Numbered from the stretch's first letter, positions 8,036 through 19,097 are shown. The stretch: DNA of 64,000 nucleotides from Aquabacterium humicola (GCF_030167915.1 NZ_JARGNB010000003.1:1-64000); one strand, 5' to 3'. The notes: a model not told the origin generated them from the sequence alone. Translations and numbers: made by a program.

Positions 8036-9217
8036 TCAGCCCGTCTTCGCCGAGGTGCCATCGCCCGGTTCGAAGCCTGCAGGGTGCTGGCCGGTTCGCC
8101 GGGGCCCAGGGCCACCCAGGTACGCCGCTGCGGCCCTCAGCCTGGCATGCCCGGCCGTCCTGGAGACGACCAGCCGTGCGGCGCGATCCTGTGCCGGATC
8201 GGCGCTGCCGCCCCCGCACACCGGAGCCGGCTCGCCGGCGATTTCCTCGTAGATGGCCTGCAGCCTGCCGTGCCGCAGGCCATGCATCGTCACACCGCGT
8301 CCGCCACCCGTGAAACCGAACTTGCGCATGGCGTAGTCGAGCCGGCGCAGGTTGCTCTTCAGGCTGTGCGCTGGGTCTCCCATGTGGGCATCGCGGCTGC
8401 CGGCCAGGGCCCGGGCTTTGGCCACGGCGTCGCGCTGCTCCTGCGTCTGAACGGGCAGCCAGCGGACGCGACCGCCCTTGCCCTTGATCCGAACATACAC
8501 GTCGGCACGCCCGGATCCCTCGCTCAACCCGGTGAAGGCGAACGGCACGACATCCTGGAAGGGGCGGAATGTGACGGACTCCTTGCGCCGAAGCGCGAGC
8601 GCGTCCATGAGGCGCATGGACGCGGCGATCCGCGCATCGAAGGATTCGACTTGCGCGAGTGCGGCGTCCACGTCGACGCCATGCGCCGCCCAGCTCTTGT
8701 CGCGTTGCGCGTTCTCGTGGCGCTGGAACTCCGACGGGACGAGGCCGTAGTGCTCCGGCTTGCGAATGAAGCCCGGCTTTCCCATCCATGAGGCGAGGCC
8801 GCGCAGGAAGCTCAGGTAGGTCTGGATGGTGGCCGGCGCCAGTTGCTCCCGCTGCCAGACTTGCACCATTGCCTGCACATGCTTCTGTCCGAGGTTGCGC
8901 GGATCCGGAAGGCTCGGGAAGCCGGCCTTGCGACCGAGGTCACGGAAGAACCGGCGCAGGAAATTCGCGCGCTCCTGCCGCGTCTTGTGCGAGACCGTCT
9001 TCTCGAGGGCGGTGTGGCGAGCGTTGAAGAGCTCGAGCAGGACCTCCAGCACCCGCATCGGATCGACCCGTCCGGGGCGAAGGCCCCCAAGGATGTCCTG
9101 CGGCGAACGGCCGGCCCAGGACTGGCGTCGCCGAGGTTGCTGGGCGTGGATGCGTCCGAGGCCTGCCGCCTCCTTTGGAGGCTTGCGACACGGCGGACGT
9201 TGGGAAGCCTTCGGCAT
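8036..9217 (-). CDS. Tyrosine recombinase / phage-type integrase
   Basis: The product is 393 residues from the ATG at 9217, preceded by AAGGA. The N-terminal part (about 55-150) carries a SAM-like core-binding domain with RQERANFLRRFFRDLG and a second helix pair around LAPATIQTYLSFLRGLASWM. The catalytic domain follows with Arg in LALRRKES, Lys in KGKGGRVRWLP, H-x-x-R in HGLRHGR, His in AGHAR and a tyrosine in AAAYLGG, so all active-site positions appear present. It resembles the integrase-domain proteins found on integrative elements in Burkholderiales. It is probably the integrase of the accessory island, although it lies inside the island rather than at an obvious edge, and I found no attachment-site duplication. 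Confidence 0.82.
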   Translation of the reverse strand: MPKASQRPPCRKPPKEAAGLGRIHAQQPRRRQSWAGRSPQDILGGLRPGRVDPMRVLEVLLELFNARHTALEKTVSHKTRQERANFLRRFFRDLGRKAGFPSLPDPRNLGQKHVQAMVQVWQREQLAPATIQTYLSFLRGLASWMGKPGFIRKPEHYGLVPSEFQRHENAQRDKSWAAHGVDVDAALAQVESFDARIAASMRLMDALALRRKESVTFRPFQDVVPFAFTGLSEGSGRADVYVRIKGKGGRVRWLPVQTQEQRDAVAKARALAGSRDAHMGDPAHSLKSNLRRLDYAMRKFGFTGGGRGVTMHGLRHGRLQAIYEEIAGEPAPVCGGGSADPAQDRAARLVVSRTAGHARLRAAAAYLGGPGPRRTGQHPAGFEPGDGTSAKTG

Positions 9218-10439
9218 GGCCGAGTCCTTTCAGGAGGAAGGGCGCACAGCCCGATCTGCGCGCCCGCGGACCTTGAATAGCGCGGCGCCCGACGACGCCT
9301 CCATCGCGGGGCGGTGGTCTTCATGCGGTGCGACCTGCGCCCGACCACCGTGGCGCAAGTGAGGCCGGTCGCTGGCCATGCATGGAGATGAAGCATGGCC
9401 TGTTGCGAGCGGCCGCCACTGACTCGTGCAACCCATCGATTCGCCGGTCTGTCGTAAAAATGGAACCTGGTGATCCGAGCCCACGCGTGCACTTCTGCAG
9501 CGGTGGACCTTCTTGACCCTGCTGCCTTGGAGGCAGCGAGAGGTCGGGCGTCGAGGTCATGCCTCGCGCCCTGCTGGTGGATCAGACCCGAAGTGCAGCG
9601 CCAGCTGCTCGCATGGGTCCGTCCCTGACCGGAAGTCCAGGACGGTGACGAGCGGATGAGCGAGGACGCACGGGGAGCCTCAGTGAGGCAAGCACGCCGT
9701 GGGCTGCGCTGATGCGCGTGCTCAAGGGCTGGCGGGAACGGCGCTCGGCATCGGGTGCCGCGCGTTCGGTTCGGTCGATCTCGGCGCGCTTCTGGAGCGC
9801 CCGGCGGATATCGCCGGCGATGGCCGAGGTGATCACTGCATCGAAGGACCTCGATGGCTGCCCTCTCTGGGAGGGCACCTGCGCCGGTTCGGGCCCGGCG
9901 CATGGAGGGCAGGTGACGTCTGCTGCGCCGCTGTAGCTCCTGGAGGAGCGGGACAGGGGGCCCTCGGGGAGCCTTCAGTGGACAGGAATGGATCAGGGAT
10001 GACAAGGAGGCGCGTCGCAAGGTCGGCGCTTCGGGGTGCTGTTGAGCGCGGCACTTGACAGCGTGCGACGCTGTGGTGAGGGCCATCTATTGCATCAATG
10101 ATGCGGAGAGCGAGCATTCGCGCGGGGTTGACGTGCTTGCAACCTGCCTCTGGTTGCGGAAGCGGTTCCACGCCGAGCATGCGCGGCCGTCGCTGGACCG
10201 CGCGCTGACCTCGCACCGCCATGGACACCGCCTGGTGTTCATCGTCACCCTGGTGTGAGTCCAGACCGCCGGGGCGGCCGTACGAAACGTCACTGATCTC
10301 ATGGACGCAGCCGAGCACCTGGCGGCTGACAGTCCGGCGTGGCTGGTGTCGAAATGGCGCCTGAACCGCGCTGCGTTGCGAGTGGCCCCGATCACCAGTC
10401 TCGAAGATGCTGTCTCCGACCTGACCCTAGGAGCGTGCA
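9218..10439. other. 1.2-kb region without a convincing gene
   Basis: Both strands carry short open frames (for example 9582-9878 minus and 10055-10258 plus), but none shows recognisable motifs, a good ribosome binding site and consistent codon use together. The right end contains the leader of the actin-like gene, with AGGAG at about 10429-10433. Plasmid actin operons usually carry a centromere of repeats upstream of the motor gene. I looked for short direct repeats in 9900-10440 and saw none that are convincing. The region may be a degraded part of the mobile element. Confidence 0.45.
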
Positions 10440-11465
10440 GTGGAGATGATCGTCCGTGCGGTCGATGTCGGCTCCGGCAACACCAAGTTCGTGAACGGCG
10501 TAGCAGGCAGCGAGATTCGATGTGCGAGCTTTGCCTCGGTCGCCTACCCGTCAACCGGCGAGTCGTCGACCGCGACGACGGACCGGCGGCGGACGGTCTG
10601 CATTCCGGTCGGTCCCCTGTTCTACGAGGTCGGGCCGGACGTCGTTCTTGCTGCCGATACCTTCCGCGCGAAGCAACTGCACGACGACTACACCGACTCG
10701 CCGGAGTACATGGCCCTGCTGCGGGGCGCGCTATCGATGATGAAGGTCCCGCGCATCGACCTTCTGGTCGTCGGCCTTCCCGTGGCGCTGCTCAGCCTGA
10801 AGAAGACGTCCCTCGAAAGGTCCATGATGGGAAGTCATCAGCTCGGCGGTTCCAGGTCCCTGGTCGTGCACAAGGCGCTGGCCGTCGCACAGCCGCAGGG
10901 TGCCTTGGTCCACTATGCGGCGGAACACAAGCGGATGGAGACCATCGGCGCGGAGCAAAGCCTGGTCATCGATCCGGGATCGCGGACCTTCGACTGGCTG
11001 GTCTGCCGAGGAATGCGCTTGGTTCAGAAGCAGTCCCACTCGATCAACAGGGGCATGTCCGACGTGTTGCGGCTAATCGCGGTGGAGATCTCGAGGGACA
11101 TTGGTGCGCCGTATCGCGACTATGACGCGATCGACGTGGCGCTGCGAACCGGCAGGGCACCAGTCATCTTTCAGAAGCCCTATGACATGAAGCGGCACCT
11201 GCCTCTGGCGGAGAGCGTGGCGCATCAGGCGGTGTCGACGATGCGGCAGTGGATCGAGACGCCGGAGAGCCTCCAGAACATCATCCTGGTGGGCGGAGGA
11301 GCGTTCCTGTTCAGGAAGGCGGTGAAGGCGGCGTTCCCGAAGCACCGGATCCATGAGGTGAAGGAGCCGCTGTTCGCGAATGTGCGTGGCTTTCAGCTGG
11401 CAGGCCAGAACTACGCGATGTCGATGGGCACGCAGGGTGCCGCGTCCGAAGGTGACCCGGCGTGA
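10440..11465 (+). CDS. PRTRC system protein D / ParM-StbA family plasmid segregation actin
   Basis: The product is 341 residues from the GTG at 10440 (AGGAG 6 bases upstream). An ATG two codons later is an alternative start. The fold is the actin/Hsp70 ATPase type: phosphate-1 loop VRAVDVGSGNTKFV at about residues 5-18, second phosphate loop LVIDPGSRTFDW near residue 180, and the adenosine motif NIILVGGGAFLF near residue 281. The overall sequence resembles the actin-like protein D of PRTRC plasmid clusters and, more broadly, ParM/StbA, which form filaments that push plasmid copies apart. The stop overlaps the start of a 92-residue gene, as expected for a motor/adaptor pair. No other recognisable PRTRC genes (ThiF-like, ParB-like) are visible nearby. 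Confidence 0.8.
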   Translation: MEMIVRAVDVGSGNTKFVNGVAGSEIRCASFASVAYPSTGESSTATTDRRRTVCIPVGPLFYEVGPDVVLAADTFRAKQLHDDYTDSPEYMALLRGALSMMKVPRIDLLVVGLPVALLSLKKTSLERSMMGSHQLGGSRSLVVHKALAVAQPQGALVHYAAEHKRMETIGAEQSLVIDPGSRTFDWLVCRGMRLVQKQSHSINRGMSDVLRLIAVEISRDIGAPYRDYDAIDVALRTGRAPVIFQKPYDMKRHLPLAESVAHQAVSTMRQWIETPESLQNIILVGGGAFLFRKAVKAAFPKHRIHEVKEPLFANVRGFQLAGQNYAMSMGTQGAASEGDPA

Positions 11466-11740
11466 ATGACTCCTCGTCCGGCGTGCCGAAGGCCATCCGG
11501 CTTGTCTTCGAACTGGCACGAGCAGACAACCCACGACTGTTCGACGAACTGAGCCAGTTTCCACAGGGGGCGAAGCGAGTCAATCGCCTTCGGGTGCTTG
11601 CGTACGATGGACTGCTCGTTCAGCACGGAGTCTTCGCGCTTGAGGGCACGCTCGCCGATAGGAAGGGCCCCCCTGCCAGGGAGATGATGCGGCGAGGCCG
11701 CCTTACCAATCAGCTCTTCGAGCCCGGCCTGAGTGAATAG
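11462..11740 (+). CDS. Small ParR/StbB-like partner of the actin gene (putative)
   Basis: The GTG at 11462 overlaps the stop of the actin-like gene by 4 bases, indicating translational coupling. The product is 92 residues, with a helical core (VPKAIRLVFELARADNP, FDELSQFPQGAKRVNRLRVL) and a basic, probably disordered C-terminus. Size, position and helical content fit the DNA-binding adaptor (ParR or StbB) that normally follows ParM-type motors. I cannot see a diagnostic ribbon-helix-helix motif, so the assignment is by context. Confidence 0.6.
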   Translation: MNDSSSGVPKAIRLVFELARADNPRLFDELSQFPQGAKRVNRLRVLAYDGLLVQHGVFALEGTLADRKGPPAREMMRRGRLTNQLFEPGLSE

Positions 11741-11894
11741 CATCGCTGACGGTGGACTGAACGACCGAGGCGAGCGGCACCCATTCGAGGCGACATTGAG
11801 AAGATAAAGCCCGCGGGGGGAAGGCGCGCCGAAGTGACGGCTCCTATTCGATGCACGCATCGCCTGCGAGGGCATCGGGTGATTGCCCTGTCGT

Positions 11895-12467
11895 TCAGAG
11901 GGTTCCCGGCACATGCCGCTGGTAGAAGCCGGTTGTCAGCACAGGCATTCCCATGGCCGCCATCGCAGCCTCGTTCATCGCATGCATGGTCATGGTGGCC
12001 CTTGTCAGGGCGGCCAGATAGCCCGGACCATCGGCGACGCGGTAGCCCGGCACCAGATCGTCGAGGCGAGGCCTTCCGAAGTTGCAGCACAGGAAGTACA
12101 CCGCCGTCGGCTCGAGTCCGTGAATCAGCAGACCAGCGTCGTCGAGTGACCAGGCACCTGACGCAAGCGTGGCGGTTCCGGTGGTTCCTCCGTCAACCGC
12201 CAGCATGCCGGGTCCGGCATGCATGACGATCACCAGTTCATCTACCGACTGAAGCAAGCCCACGGTCAAGGCGATGGCCATGCGGGTTCCCTGCGTCAGA
12301 CGGTATCGAGGTCGCGTCGGATGCGTTCGCTCAAACTCCATCTGCAAAGCGACGTTCGGCGCCTGTGCCGTGTCGCTGAACGCGTTCAGCACGCCATTCG
12401 GGCCGATGTTGGCGATGCCGTGCGCCTTGCGGCGGTCGGTCGCCATGCTGTAGAGCACGAGTCGCAT
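11895..12467 (-). CDS. Putative caspase/CHAT-like His-Cys protein
   Basis: The product is 190 residues from the ATG at 12467. A hydrophobic strand ends in a histidine (DELVIVMHAGPGML, H83). About 44 residues later a second hydrophobic strand ends in cysteines (AVYFLCCNFG, C127/C128). This His-then-Cys spacing, each at the end of a buried strand and each followed by small residues, is the catalytic layout of caspase-fold peptidases, including CHAT domains. No signal peptide or membrane segment is present. The N-terminal 40 residues may form a small extra element. No partner reads in the same direction. The assignment rests on the motif pattern only. An unrelated alpha/beta fold is possible. 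Confidence 0.6.
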   Translation of the reverse strand: MRLVLYSMATDRRKAHGIANIGPNGVLNAFSDTAQAPNVALQMEFERTHPTRPRYRLTQGTRMAIALTVGLLQSVDELVIVMHAGPGMLAVDGGTTGTATLASGAWSLDDAGLLIHGLEPTAVYFLCCNFGRPRLDDLVPGYRVADGPGYLAALTRATMTMHAMNEAAMAAMGMPVLTTGFYQRHVPGTL

Positions 12468-12571
12468 TTTGGAACCTCCCCGGCAGGCCTCGGCAGAGCT
12501 CTCCGACGGGCCAGCGATGCGAACCGATCGTAGTGCGCCGACCGCCTCCCGTAGCCGAAATCGAAGCGGGC

Positions 12572-12962
12572 TTATTCCGCCTTGGATTTGGCAACGAACT
12601 TGCCAAGGACCAGGCTCGCCTTCGGGTTGGCAAAGGCCGCCGCCGCGCCGAAAGCGCGATGTACTTCCCCTGACATACCAGCGGCAATGGGAACCTCATC
12701 GCGCTCAGCAACCGTGCCTGCCGCAGCCCCTTCGCCCGGGCGCCGGTCGGCCACAAGTGCATCCGCTCGGCCGACCGGCCCGAGCGGCAGCGAGCCCGGC
12801 ACCGAACTCATCGAGAATCGCGACCAGCTGCTCCAGCGTTGCTCCTGGCCAGGTCGCACACTGCAGCGCGATCTGGCTGCCTCCGCCGCACCATGCGTCG
12901 GCTGCGGCATGCGGGTTTCTTGATGCAAGGCGAAATGACACGAACGCGATTCCCACGGGCAA
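12572..12962 (-). pseudogene. Possible frameshifted small gene
   Basis: Two minus-strand frames join into a protein-like sequence. From 12962 the first reads through GGGSQIALQCATWPG and LEQLVAILDEFGAG. One base later the second continues SLPLGPVGRADALVADRR to a TAA at 12572 with SGEVHRAFGAAAAF and LVLGKFVAKSKAE. Removing one base from the GCCGGGCTC run (plus strand about 12796-12804) would give one frame of about 129 residues. The family is unknown. The proposed start overlaps that of the plus-strand gene at 12935, which weakens the case. Confidence 0.3.
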
Positions 12963-13249
12963 AGGTCATCTTCCTGCCGGTTGGGGCCGAGCCCTTCCTG
13001 CCGCGCGCGCCGGCCCAGGGCACTGTTCTTGGCGTCGTGCAGCGCGGCATGCTCACCGGCGCCCTGGTGAAGCTCGACGACGGCACTTACGTCCAGGTCA
13101 ACGGCGATTTCGTCGAGCCGCTCAACGCGTCGAGCGTCGAACACGCGATCCGCGTCGCCAATCGCCTGAACCGCGTGCACGCGCCCGCGTCGCACCCGAC
13201 GATCGTCGTGAAGCGACGACGTGTGATCGATCCCTCGCTCAGACGATGA
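12935..13249 (+). CDS. Small hypothetical protein
   Basis: The product is 104 residues from the ATG at 12935. An ATG at 12923 is also possible, and the frame is open further upstream to 12839 but with poor sequence. The core is beta-rich: AKVIFLPVGAEPFLP, QGTVLGVVQRGMLTGALVKLDDG, TYVQVNGDFVEPL. A helix follows (SVEHAIRVANRLNRV) and then a basic end (VVKRRRVIDPSLRR). It resembles a small beta-barrel, possibly nucleic-acid-binding, but I do not recognise the family. It is followed 136 bases later by a strong intrinsic terminator on the same strand, which supports its being transcribed. Confidence 0.6.
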   Translation: MTRTRFPRAKVIFLPVGAEPFLPRAPAQGTVLGVVQRGMLTGALVKLDDGTYVQVNGDFVEPLNASSVEHAIRVANRLNRVHAPASHPTIVVKRRRVIDPSLRR

Positions 13250-13385
13250 GGCGCGCAGCACGGCGGCTGATGGCCGATGTGCCTAAAGTCCAATGACATG
13301 CAGCGGCGCTGCGCGGTACAAACTCGACGCTGGTAGTTGGTGCGGGCGTCAGGACAGATTCCAACGACCCACCCCGCGTGCTTCA

Positions 13386-13422
13386 CCGCCAGCCGGCTCC
13401 TAGCCGGCTGGCGGTCTTCTTT
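13386..13422 (+). terminator. Intrinsic terminator with 13-bp perfect stem
   Basis: CCGCCAGCCGGCT at 13386-13398 is the exact reverse complement of AGCCGGCTGGCGG at 13402-13414, with a 3-base CCT loop. The T-rich tail TCTTCTTT follows at 13415-13422 on the plus strand. It should end transcription from the 12935 gene or from an unannotated short RNA just upstream. Confidence 0.85.
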
Positions 13423-13978
13423 GCACCAGCGCCCGCTCCGCGCCGTTGCTACCGGTTGGCTGAAGTGCCCCGGATCTCACCCTCCTGCCGAAGCGAACGC
13501 TCAGCGAAGCTGGGCGCATAGTCCTTCAGTGTCGCTTCCACTTTCACCATTGCCTCGTTCAGCGGCGGAGGCGCGCCCGTGCATCATGAGGGTCAGTACA
13601 CGGTGTGCCGTTCGGGATGGTGCAGAACGCGTGCTTCCAGTCCGTCGAGGACGCGTACCTGTGGATGATCAGCCCTTCGCTTCCGCGGAGGCGGCGATCC
13701 TGGGAGCTTGACGTCGCGTGTGCCGCCGCTCGCGGGTCTGGACGCACCTTTGAGACGTGAGCCGACGTGACTGTGCATCACGCGACCGAGTTCTTTCGCA
13801 TCACTTGTCCGGGACAAAGTCTCGTCATGGCATCGCGCCCGTCTCCTTGATAGGCGCGGCAGACCAAGCGGTGCCAGGGCCGTCGCACCGTCGCTGTTAC
13901 GACTTCCTCAAAGACAATGGACGTGCGCCTGATGGCTCAGCGCGCGCCATGCGGTCGCTTGACGTCGCGGTCTTGCTT
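13423..13978. other. Gene-free stretch at the right edge of the accessory island
   Basis: No gene is convincing here. One plus-strand frame (about 13590-13757) contains a short protein-like stretch, FGMVQNACFQSVEDAYLWM, ending in a TGA at 13757. It has no start signal and may be a remnant. The right end is the 3' flank of the minus-strand UvrA-like gene. The change from the loosely packed island to dense, regular genes occurs here, so this is a reasonable place to look for an integration boundary. Confidence 0.4.
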
Positions 13979-16405
<2,427 letters not shown>

Positions 16406-16478
16406 CGTCTTCCCTGTGCTTGTCGGACCCGGGGCGAGTGTGCAACGGAGTGGCGGCCGCATCCGCCGGCGCGGTGGT

Positions 16479-17732
16479 TCAGTGCAGTGCCTGCACGACT
16501 ATGTCGTGGAAGCCCCGCTGCAGCTCGAGCTCGACCGGCGAGAACACCAGCTGCGCAAACAGCGCGAAGACCACCTGCTCGCGCGGATCGATGCGGAAGT
16601 AGGTGTTGTAGCCGCCGCTCCAGCCGTAGGTGCCGGGCGTGCCGGGCCAGGCGGCGGGATCGTCCTTGCGGATCGCGACGCCCAACCCGAAGGCGTGGCC
16701 GGGCAGGAAGGGCAGCGGGATGCTGTGAACCTGCGGTGTGGTCATCAGCTCGACCGATTGGCGGCTCAGGATGCGCACGCTGTCGAGCTCGCCGCCGTTG
16801 AGCAGCATCTGGCAGAAGCGCAGGTAGTCGGTCGGCGTGCCGTAGAGGTTGCCGGCCGCCGAGAGGAAACGCGGCGGCATCGGATCGAGCGGCACGCGCA
16901 CCAGGCCCCGGCCCGGCCTCAGCGCATACGGCGATACGACGCGGCCACGCTTGGCTTCCGGCACCGTGAAGAAGGTGTCGGTCATGCCCAGTGGCCGGAA
17001 GATCTGTTCGTGCAGCGCGACGTCCAGCGTCTGGCCGGTGATCACCTCGATGATGCGGCCGAGCACGATGGTCGCCGGGCCGTAGCGGAAGTCCGTGCCC
17101 GGCTGCGCATCGAGCGGCAGCGCGGCGAGGTGGGTCACGTACTGGTCGAGCGTGTCAGCCTGGTGCGGCGGCAGCGCCTTGGCGGCCTCGCGCTGCAGGC
17201 GGGCCGCCGCCGTGTCGCGCGGCGGCAGGCCGACGAAGCCGGCACGGTGCGTCAACAGGTCGCCGATCGTGATCGGCCGCAGCGCCGCCACGAGCTCGTA
17301 CTGGCCGGGCGAGCCCGGGCGGTCCACCGCGACCCTCAGGTCCGAGAACGCGGGCAGGAACCTGGCCACCGGGTCGGACAGGCGCAGCAGCCCGCGCTCC
17401 ATCAGCTGCAGCGCGGCAACGGTCGCGATCGGCTTGCTCATCGATTGCAGGTGGAACAGGTCGTCGACGCGTATCGCGCGCCGGCTCTCCAGGTCTGCGA
17501 AGCCGTGCGCCGACAGCAGCACGATGCGGCCGCGGCGCGCGACCAGCGCCACCGTGCCCGCGACCTTGCCCTCCTGCTGCATGCGCTCGAGGAACGTGGC
17601 GATACGGGTCCGCTGCGCGGTCGACAGGCCCCCCATCGCGGGCCGCTCCATCGGCAAGGGCTGCACGGGTGGCGCGGTCGTGCAGGCCGCGCACAGGGCG
17701 AACAGACCGACGGCGCAGGGCACCAGCCTCAT
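16479..17732 (-). CDS. Serine hydrolase of the beta-lactamase/class C family, exported
   Basis: The product is 417 residues. The first 17 residues are a signal peptide ending near a cysteine (CAAC), so it is periplasmic and may be lipid-anchored, though the lipobox is imperfect. The catalytic S-x-x-K is S97-M-S-K100. The second active-site tyrosine is in FRYGPATIVLGRIIEV, and a late GWSGGYNTYF segment sits where the KTG-like strand is expected. The domain is the 'beta-lactamase' Pfam type shared by esterases, D-aminopeptidases and EstB-like enzymes. A class C lactamase activity is possible, but the YGP variant of the usual Y-x-N motif argues for an esterase. It runs 19 bases downstream of the globin gene and is probably cotranscribed. 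Confidence 0.85.
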   Translation of the reverse strand: MRLVPCAVGLFALCAACTTAPPVQPLPMERPAMGGLSTAQRTRIATFLERMQQEGKVAGTVALVARRGRIVLLSAHGFADLESRRAIRVDDLFHLQSMSKPIATVAALQLMERGLLRLSDPVARFLPAFSDLRVAVDRPGSPGQYELVAALRPITIGDLLTHRAGFVGLPPRDTAAARLQREAAKALPPHQADTLDQYVTHLAALPLDAQPGTDFRYGPATIVLGRIIEVITGQTLDVALHEQIFRPLGMTDTFFTVPEAKRGRVVSPYALRPGRGLVRVPLDPMPPRFLSAAGNLYGTPTDYLRFCQMLLNGGELDSVRILSRQSVELMTTPQVHSIPLPFLPGHAFGLGVAIRKDDPAAWPGTPGTYGWSGGYNTYFRIDPREQVVFALFAQLVFSPVELELQRGFHDIVVQALH

Positions 17733-17751
17733 GGCATCGCAGCGGCTTCGC

Positions 17752-18204
17752 TCAGTGGCCGACGATCGCGCTTCGCATCTGACGCAGAACCTTCAAGGCT
17801 TCAGCGCGTTCGGCCGCGGGCACCTTGAACTTGTCGAGCGACCGGGCGATGTCATCGATCAGCGCATCGAACTCGTCGTCGCGGATCCGCATGCCGTCGT
17901 GCGCCTCGGCCATGTTGCGGCCGCGATAGACGCACGGCCCGCCCGAGCGTTCGCAGAGCAGTTCCTCCAGCCGTTCCTTCAGGCCGGGGGCGTCGGCATG
18001 GCGGAAGCGCTGGCTGATGCGCGGGTCGGTGGCGATGTTGCGGACCGCGTCGTCGACGATGGCCGCGATGGTGGCGCGGCCGCCGACGCGCTGGTACAGG
18101 CTGGTGTCGGACGGGGGCCGCACCGGCGCCGGCGAGCATGCGCCCAGAACGCAGGTCAACAAGGCGATCCCGAACATCGGGCCCGGGAGACGGAGTCGGC
18201 TCAT
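17752..18204 (-). CDS. Truncated hemoglobin (group I) lipoprotein
   Basis: The product is 150 residues. The N-terminus is a lipoprotein signal peptide with lipobox LGAC (C23). The rest is a 2-on-2 globin: SLYQRVGGRATIAAIVDD is the usual start of the group I fold, and the proximal haem ligand is H102 in MAEAHDGMRI. Two further cysteines lie at C84 and C91. Most bacterial truncated globins are cytoplasmic. A lipid-anchored form would sit in the periplasm and could handle oxygen or nitric oxide at the envelope. It is upstream of the serine hydrolase on the same strand. The TIR gene starts 78 bases away on the other strand. Confidence 0.87.
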   Translation of the reverse strand: MSRLRLPGPMFGIALLTCVLGACSPAPVRPPSDTSLYQRVGGRATIAAIVDDAVRNIATDPRISQRFRHADAPGLKERLEELLCERSGGPCVYRGRNMAEAHDGMRIRDDEFDALIDDIARSLDKFKVPAAERAEALKVLRQMRSAIVGH

Positions 18205-18281
18205 GTCGGCGCGATGATACGGGCGGCCCTCGGCGGGCGCATTCCCACGCGAAAGCTGCCTACACTGGCCGGCGACGACGC

Positions 18282-19097
18282 ATGAAAGTTTTCGTCTCGC
18301 ACTCGCACGACCAAGCCGACGATGCCGACGAACTGGCGCTGGCGTTGCGCGCGGCCGGGCATCACGCGGTGCTCGACCGCGACGTGGTGGCGCCCGGCGG
18401 CGAGTTTCACGCCCGCCTGCGCCTCGAGCTGCAGTCGAGCGACCTGGCGCTCTTCATGGTGACGCCGGACGCGATGCGCAAGCCCTTCGTGCGCAGCGAG
18501 ATCGAGTTCGCGCGCGACCGCTGGCCCAGCCCGGTCGATCGGGTGCTGCCGGTGATGTGGCATGACACGCCTCTGGCGGACATTCCGAATTACCTGAAGA
18601 CGGTGAGCGTGCGCAAGCCGGTGGGCCACAAGGTGGCGGAGGTGGTCGCGTGGGTGGATGCGATCGCGGCGCGGCAGGCCGCGGCCGTCCCGTCGGCACC
18701 GCCTGCGCCGCCACCCGCGCCGCCGCCGTCGCGCGGGTGGCGCGCCGCGGCGGTGGCGGGCAGCGTCGCCGCAGTCGGCCTGGTCGCCTGGGCCGCGTGG
18801 ACCCGCGTTGCCGAACCGGCACCCTGCCTGATGCGTCTGAGCGTGCTCACCGCGCCGGAGGCACCGAGCTCGGTCGACTTTCCGACGCTGGCCAGCCGCC
18901 GTTCCTTCCTGTTCTCCGGCGGCGTGGCGCTGCCCGACTTCGTGGGATTGACCCGTGCGCCCGACCCCTGGACGCTGCAACTCGTGCTGCCCGACGGCCG
19001 TCTCGGCGCGACGTTTCAGTTCGCCGGCTGTCCGACCACGCCAATGGACAAGGACGATGGCCACGGAACCCGCATCCGACTCGAACCGCGCCGGTGA
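18282..19097 (+). CDS. TIR-domain protein with proline linker, one TM helix and exported C-terminal domain
   Basis: The product is 271 residues from the ATG at 18282. Residues 1-130 are a TIR domain: MKVFVSHSHDQADD start, DRDVVAPGG loop, and LFMVTPDAM followed by VRSEIEF, where E73 lies at the position of the NADase glutamate. Residues 136-150 are a Pro/Ala/Ser linker, about 154-175 is a membrane helix, and the last 95 residues (including two cysteines) would lie in the periplasm. TIR domains either bind partners or cleave NAD, and many bacterial ones act in phage defence. The next gene starts inside the end of this one (ATG at 19057), so the proteins are made together. No cyclic-nucleotide or Thoeris partner is visible. 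Confidence 0.82.
   Translation: MKVFVSHSHDQADDADELALALRAAGHHAVLDRDVVAPGGEFHARLRLELQSSDLALFMVTPDAMRKPFVRSEIEFARDRWPSPVDRVLPVMWHDTPLADIPNYLKTVSVRKPVGHKVAEVVAWVDAIAARQAAAVPSAPPAPPPAPPPSRGWRAAAVAGSVAAVGLVAWAAWTRVAEPAPCLMRLSVLTAPEAPSSVDFPTLASRRSFLFSGGVALPDFVGLTRAPDPWTLQLVLPDGRLGATFQFAGCPTTPMDKDDGHGTRIRLEPRR

Noticed and set aside
8056-8085. GGTTCGAAGCC sequence resembling a tRNA T-arm
   Set aside because: It lies inside the 3' coding end of the integrase and no cloverleaf can be drawn around it.
10055-10258. 67-codon plus-strand frame upstream of the actin gene
   Set aside because: TTG start without ribosome binding site and no recognisable motif.
13590-13757. Protein-like fragment MVQNACFQSVEDAYLWM
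   Set aside because: No start signal and too short to call; may be a relic.
18282-19097. TIR gene as ThsB of a Thoeris system
   Set aside because: No ThsA-like SIR2/SLOG or other cyclic-ADPR effector gene is next to it; partners are secreted proteins instead.
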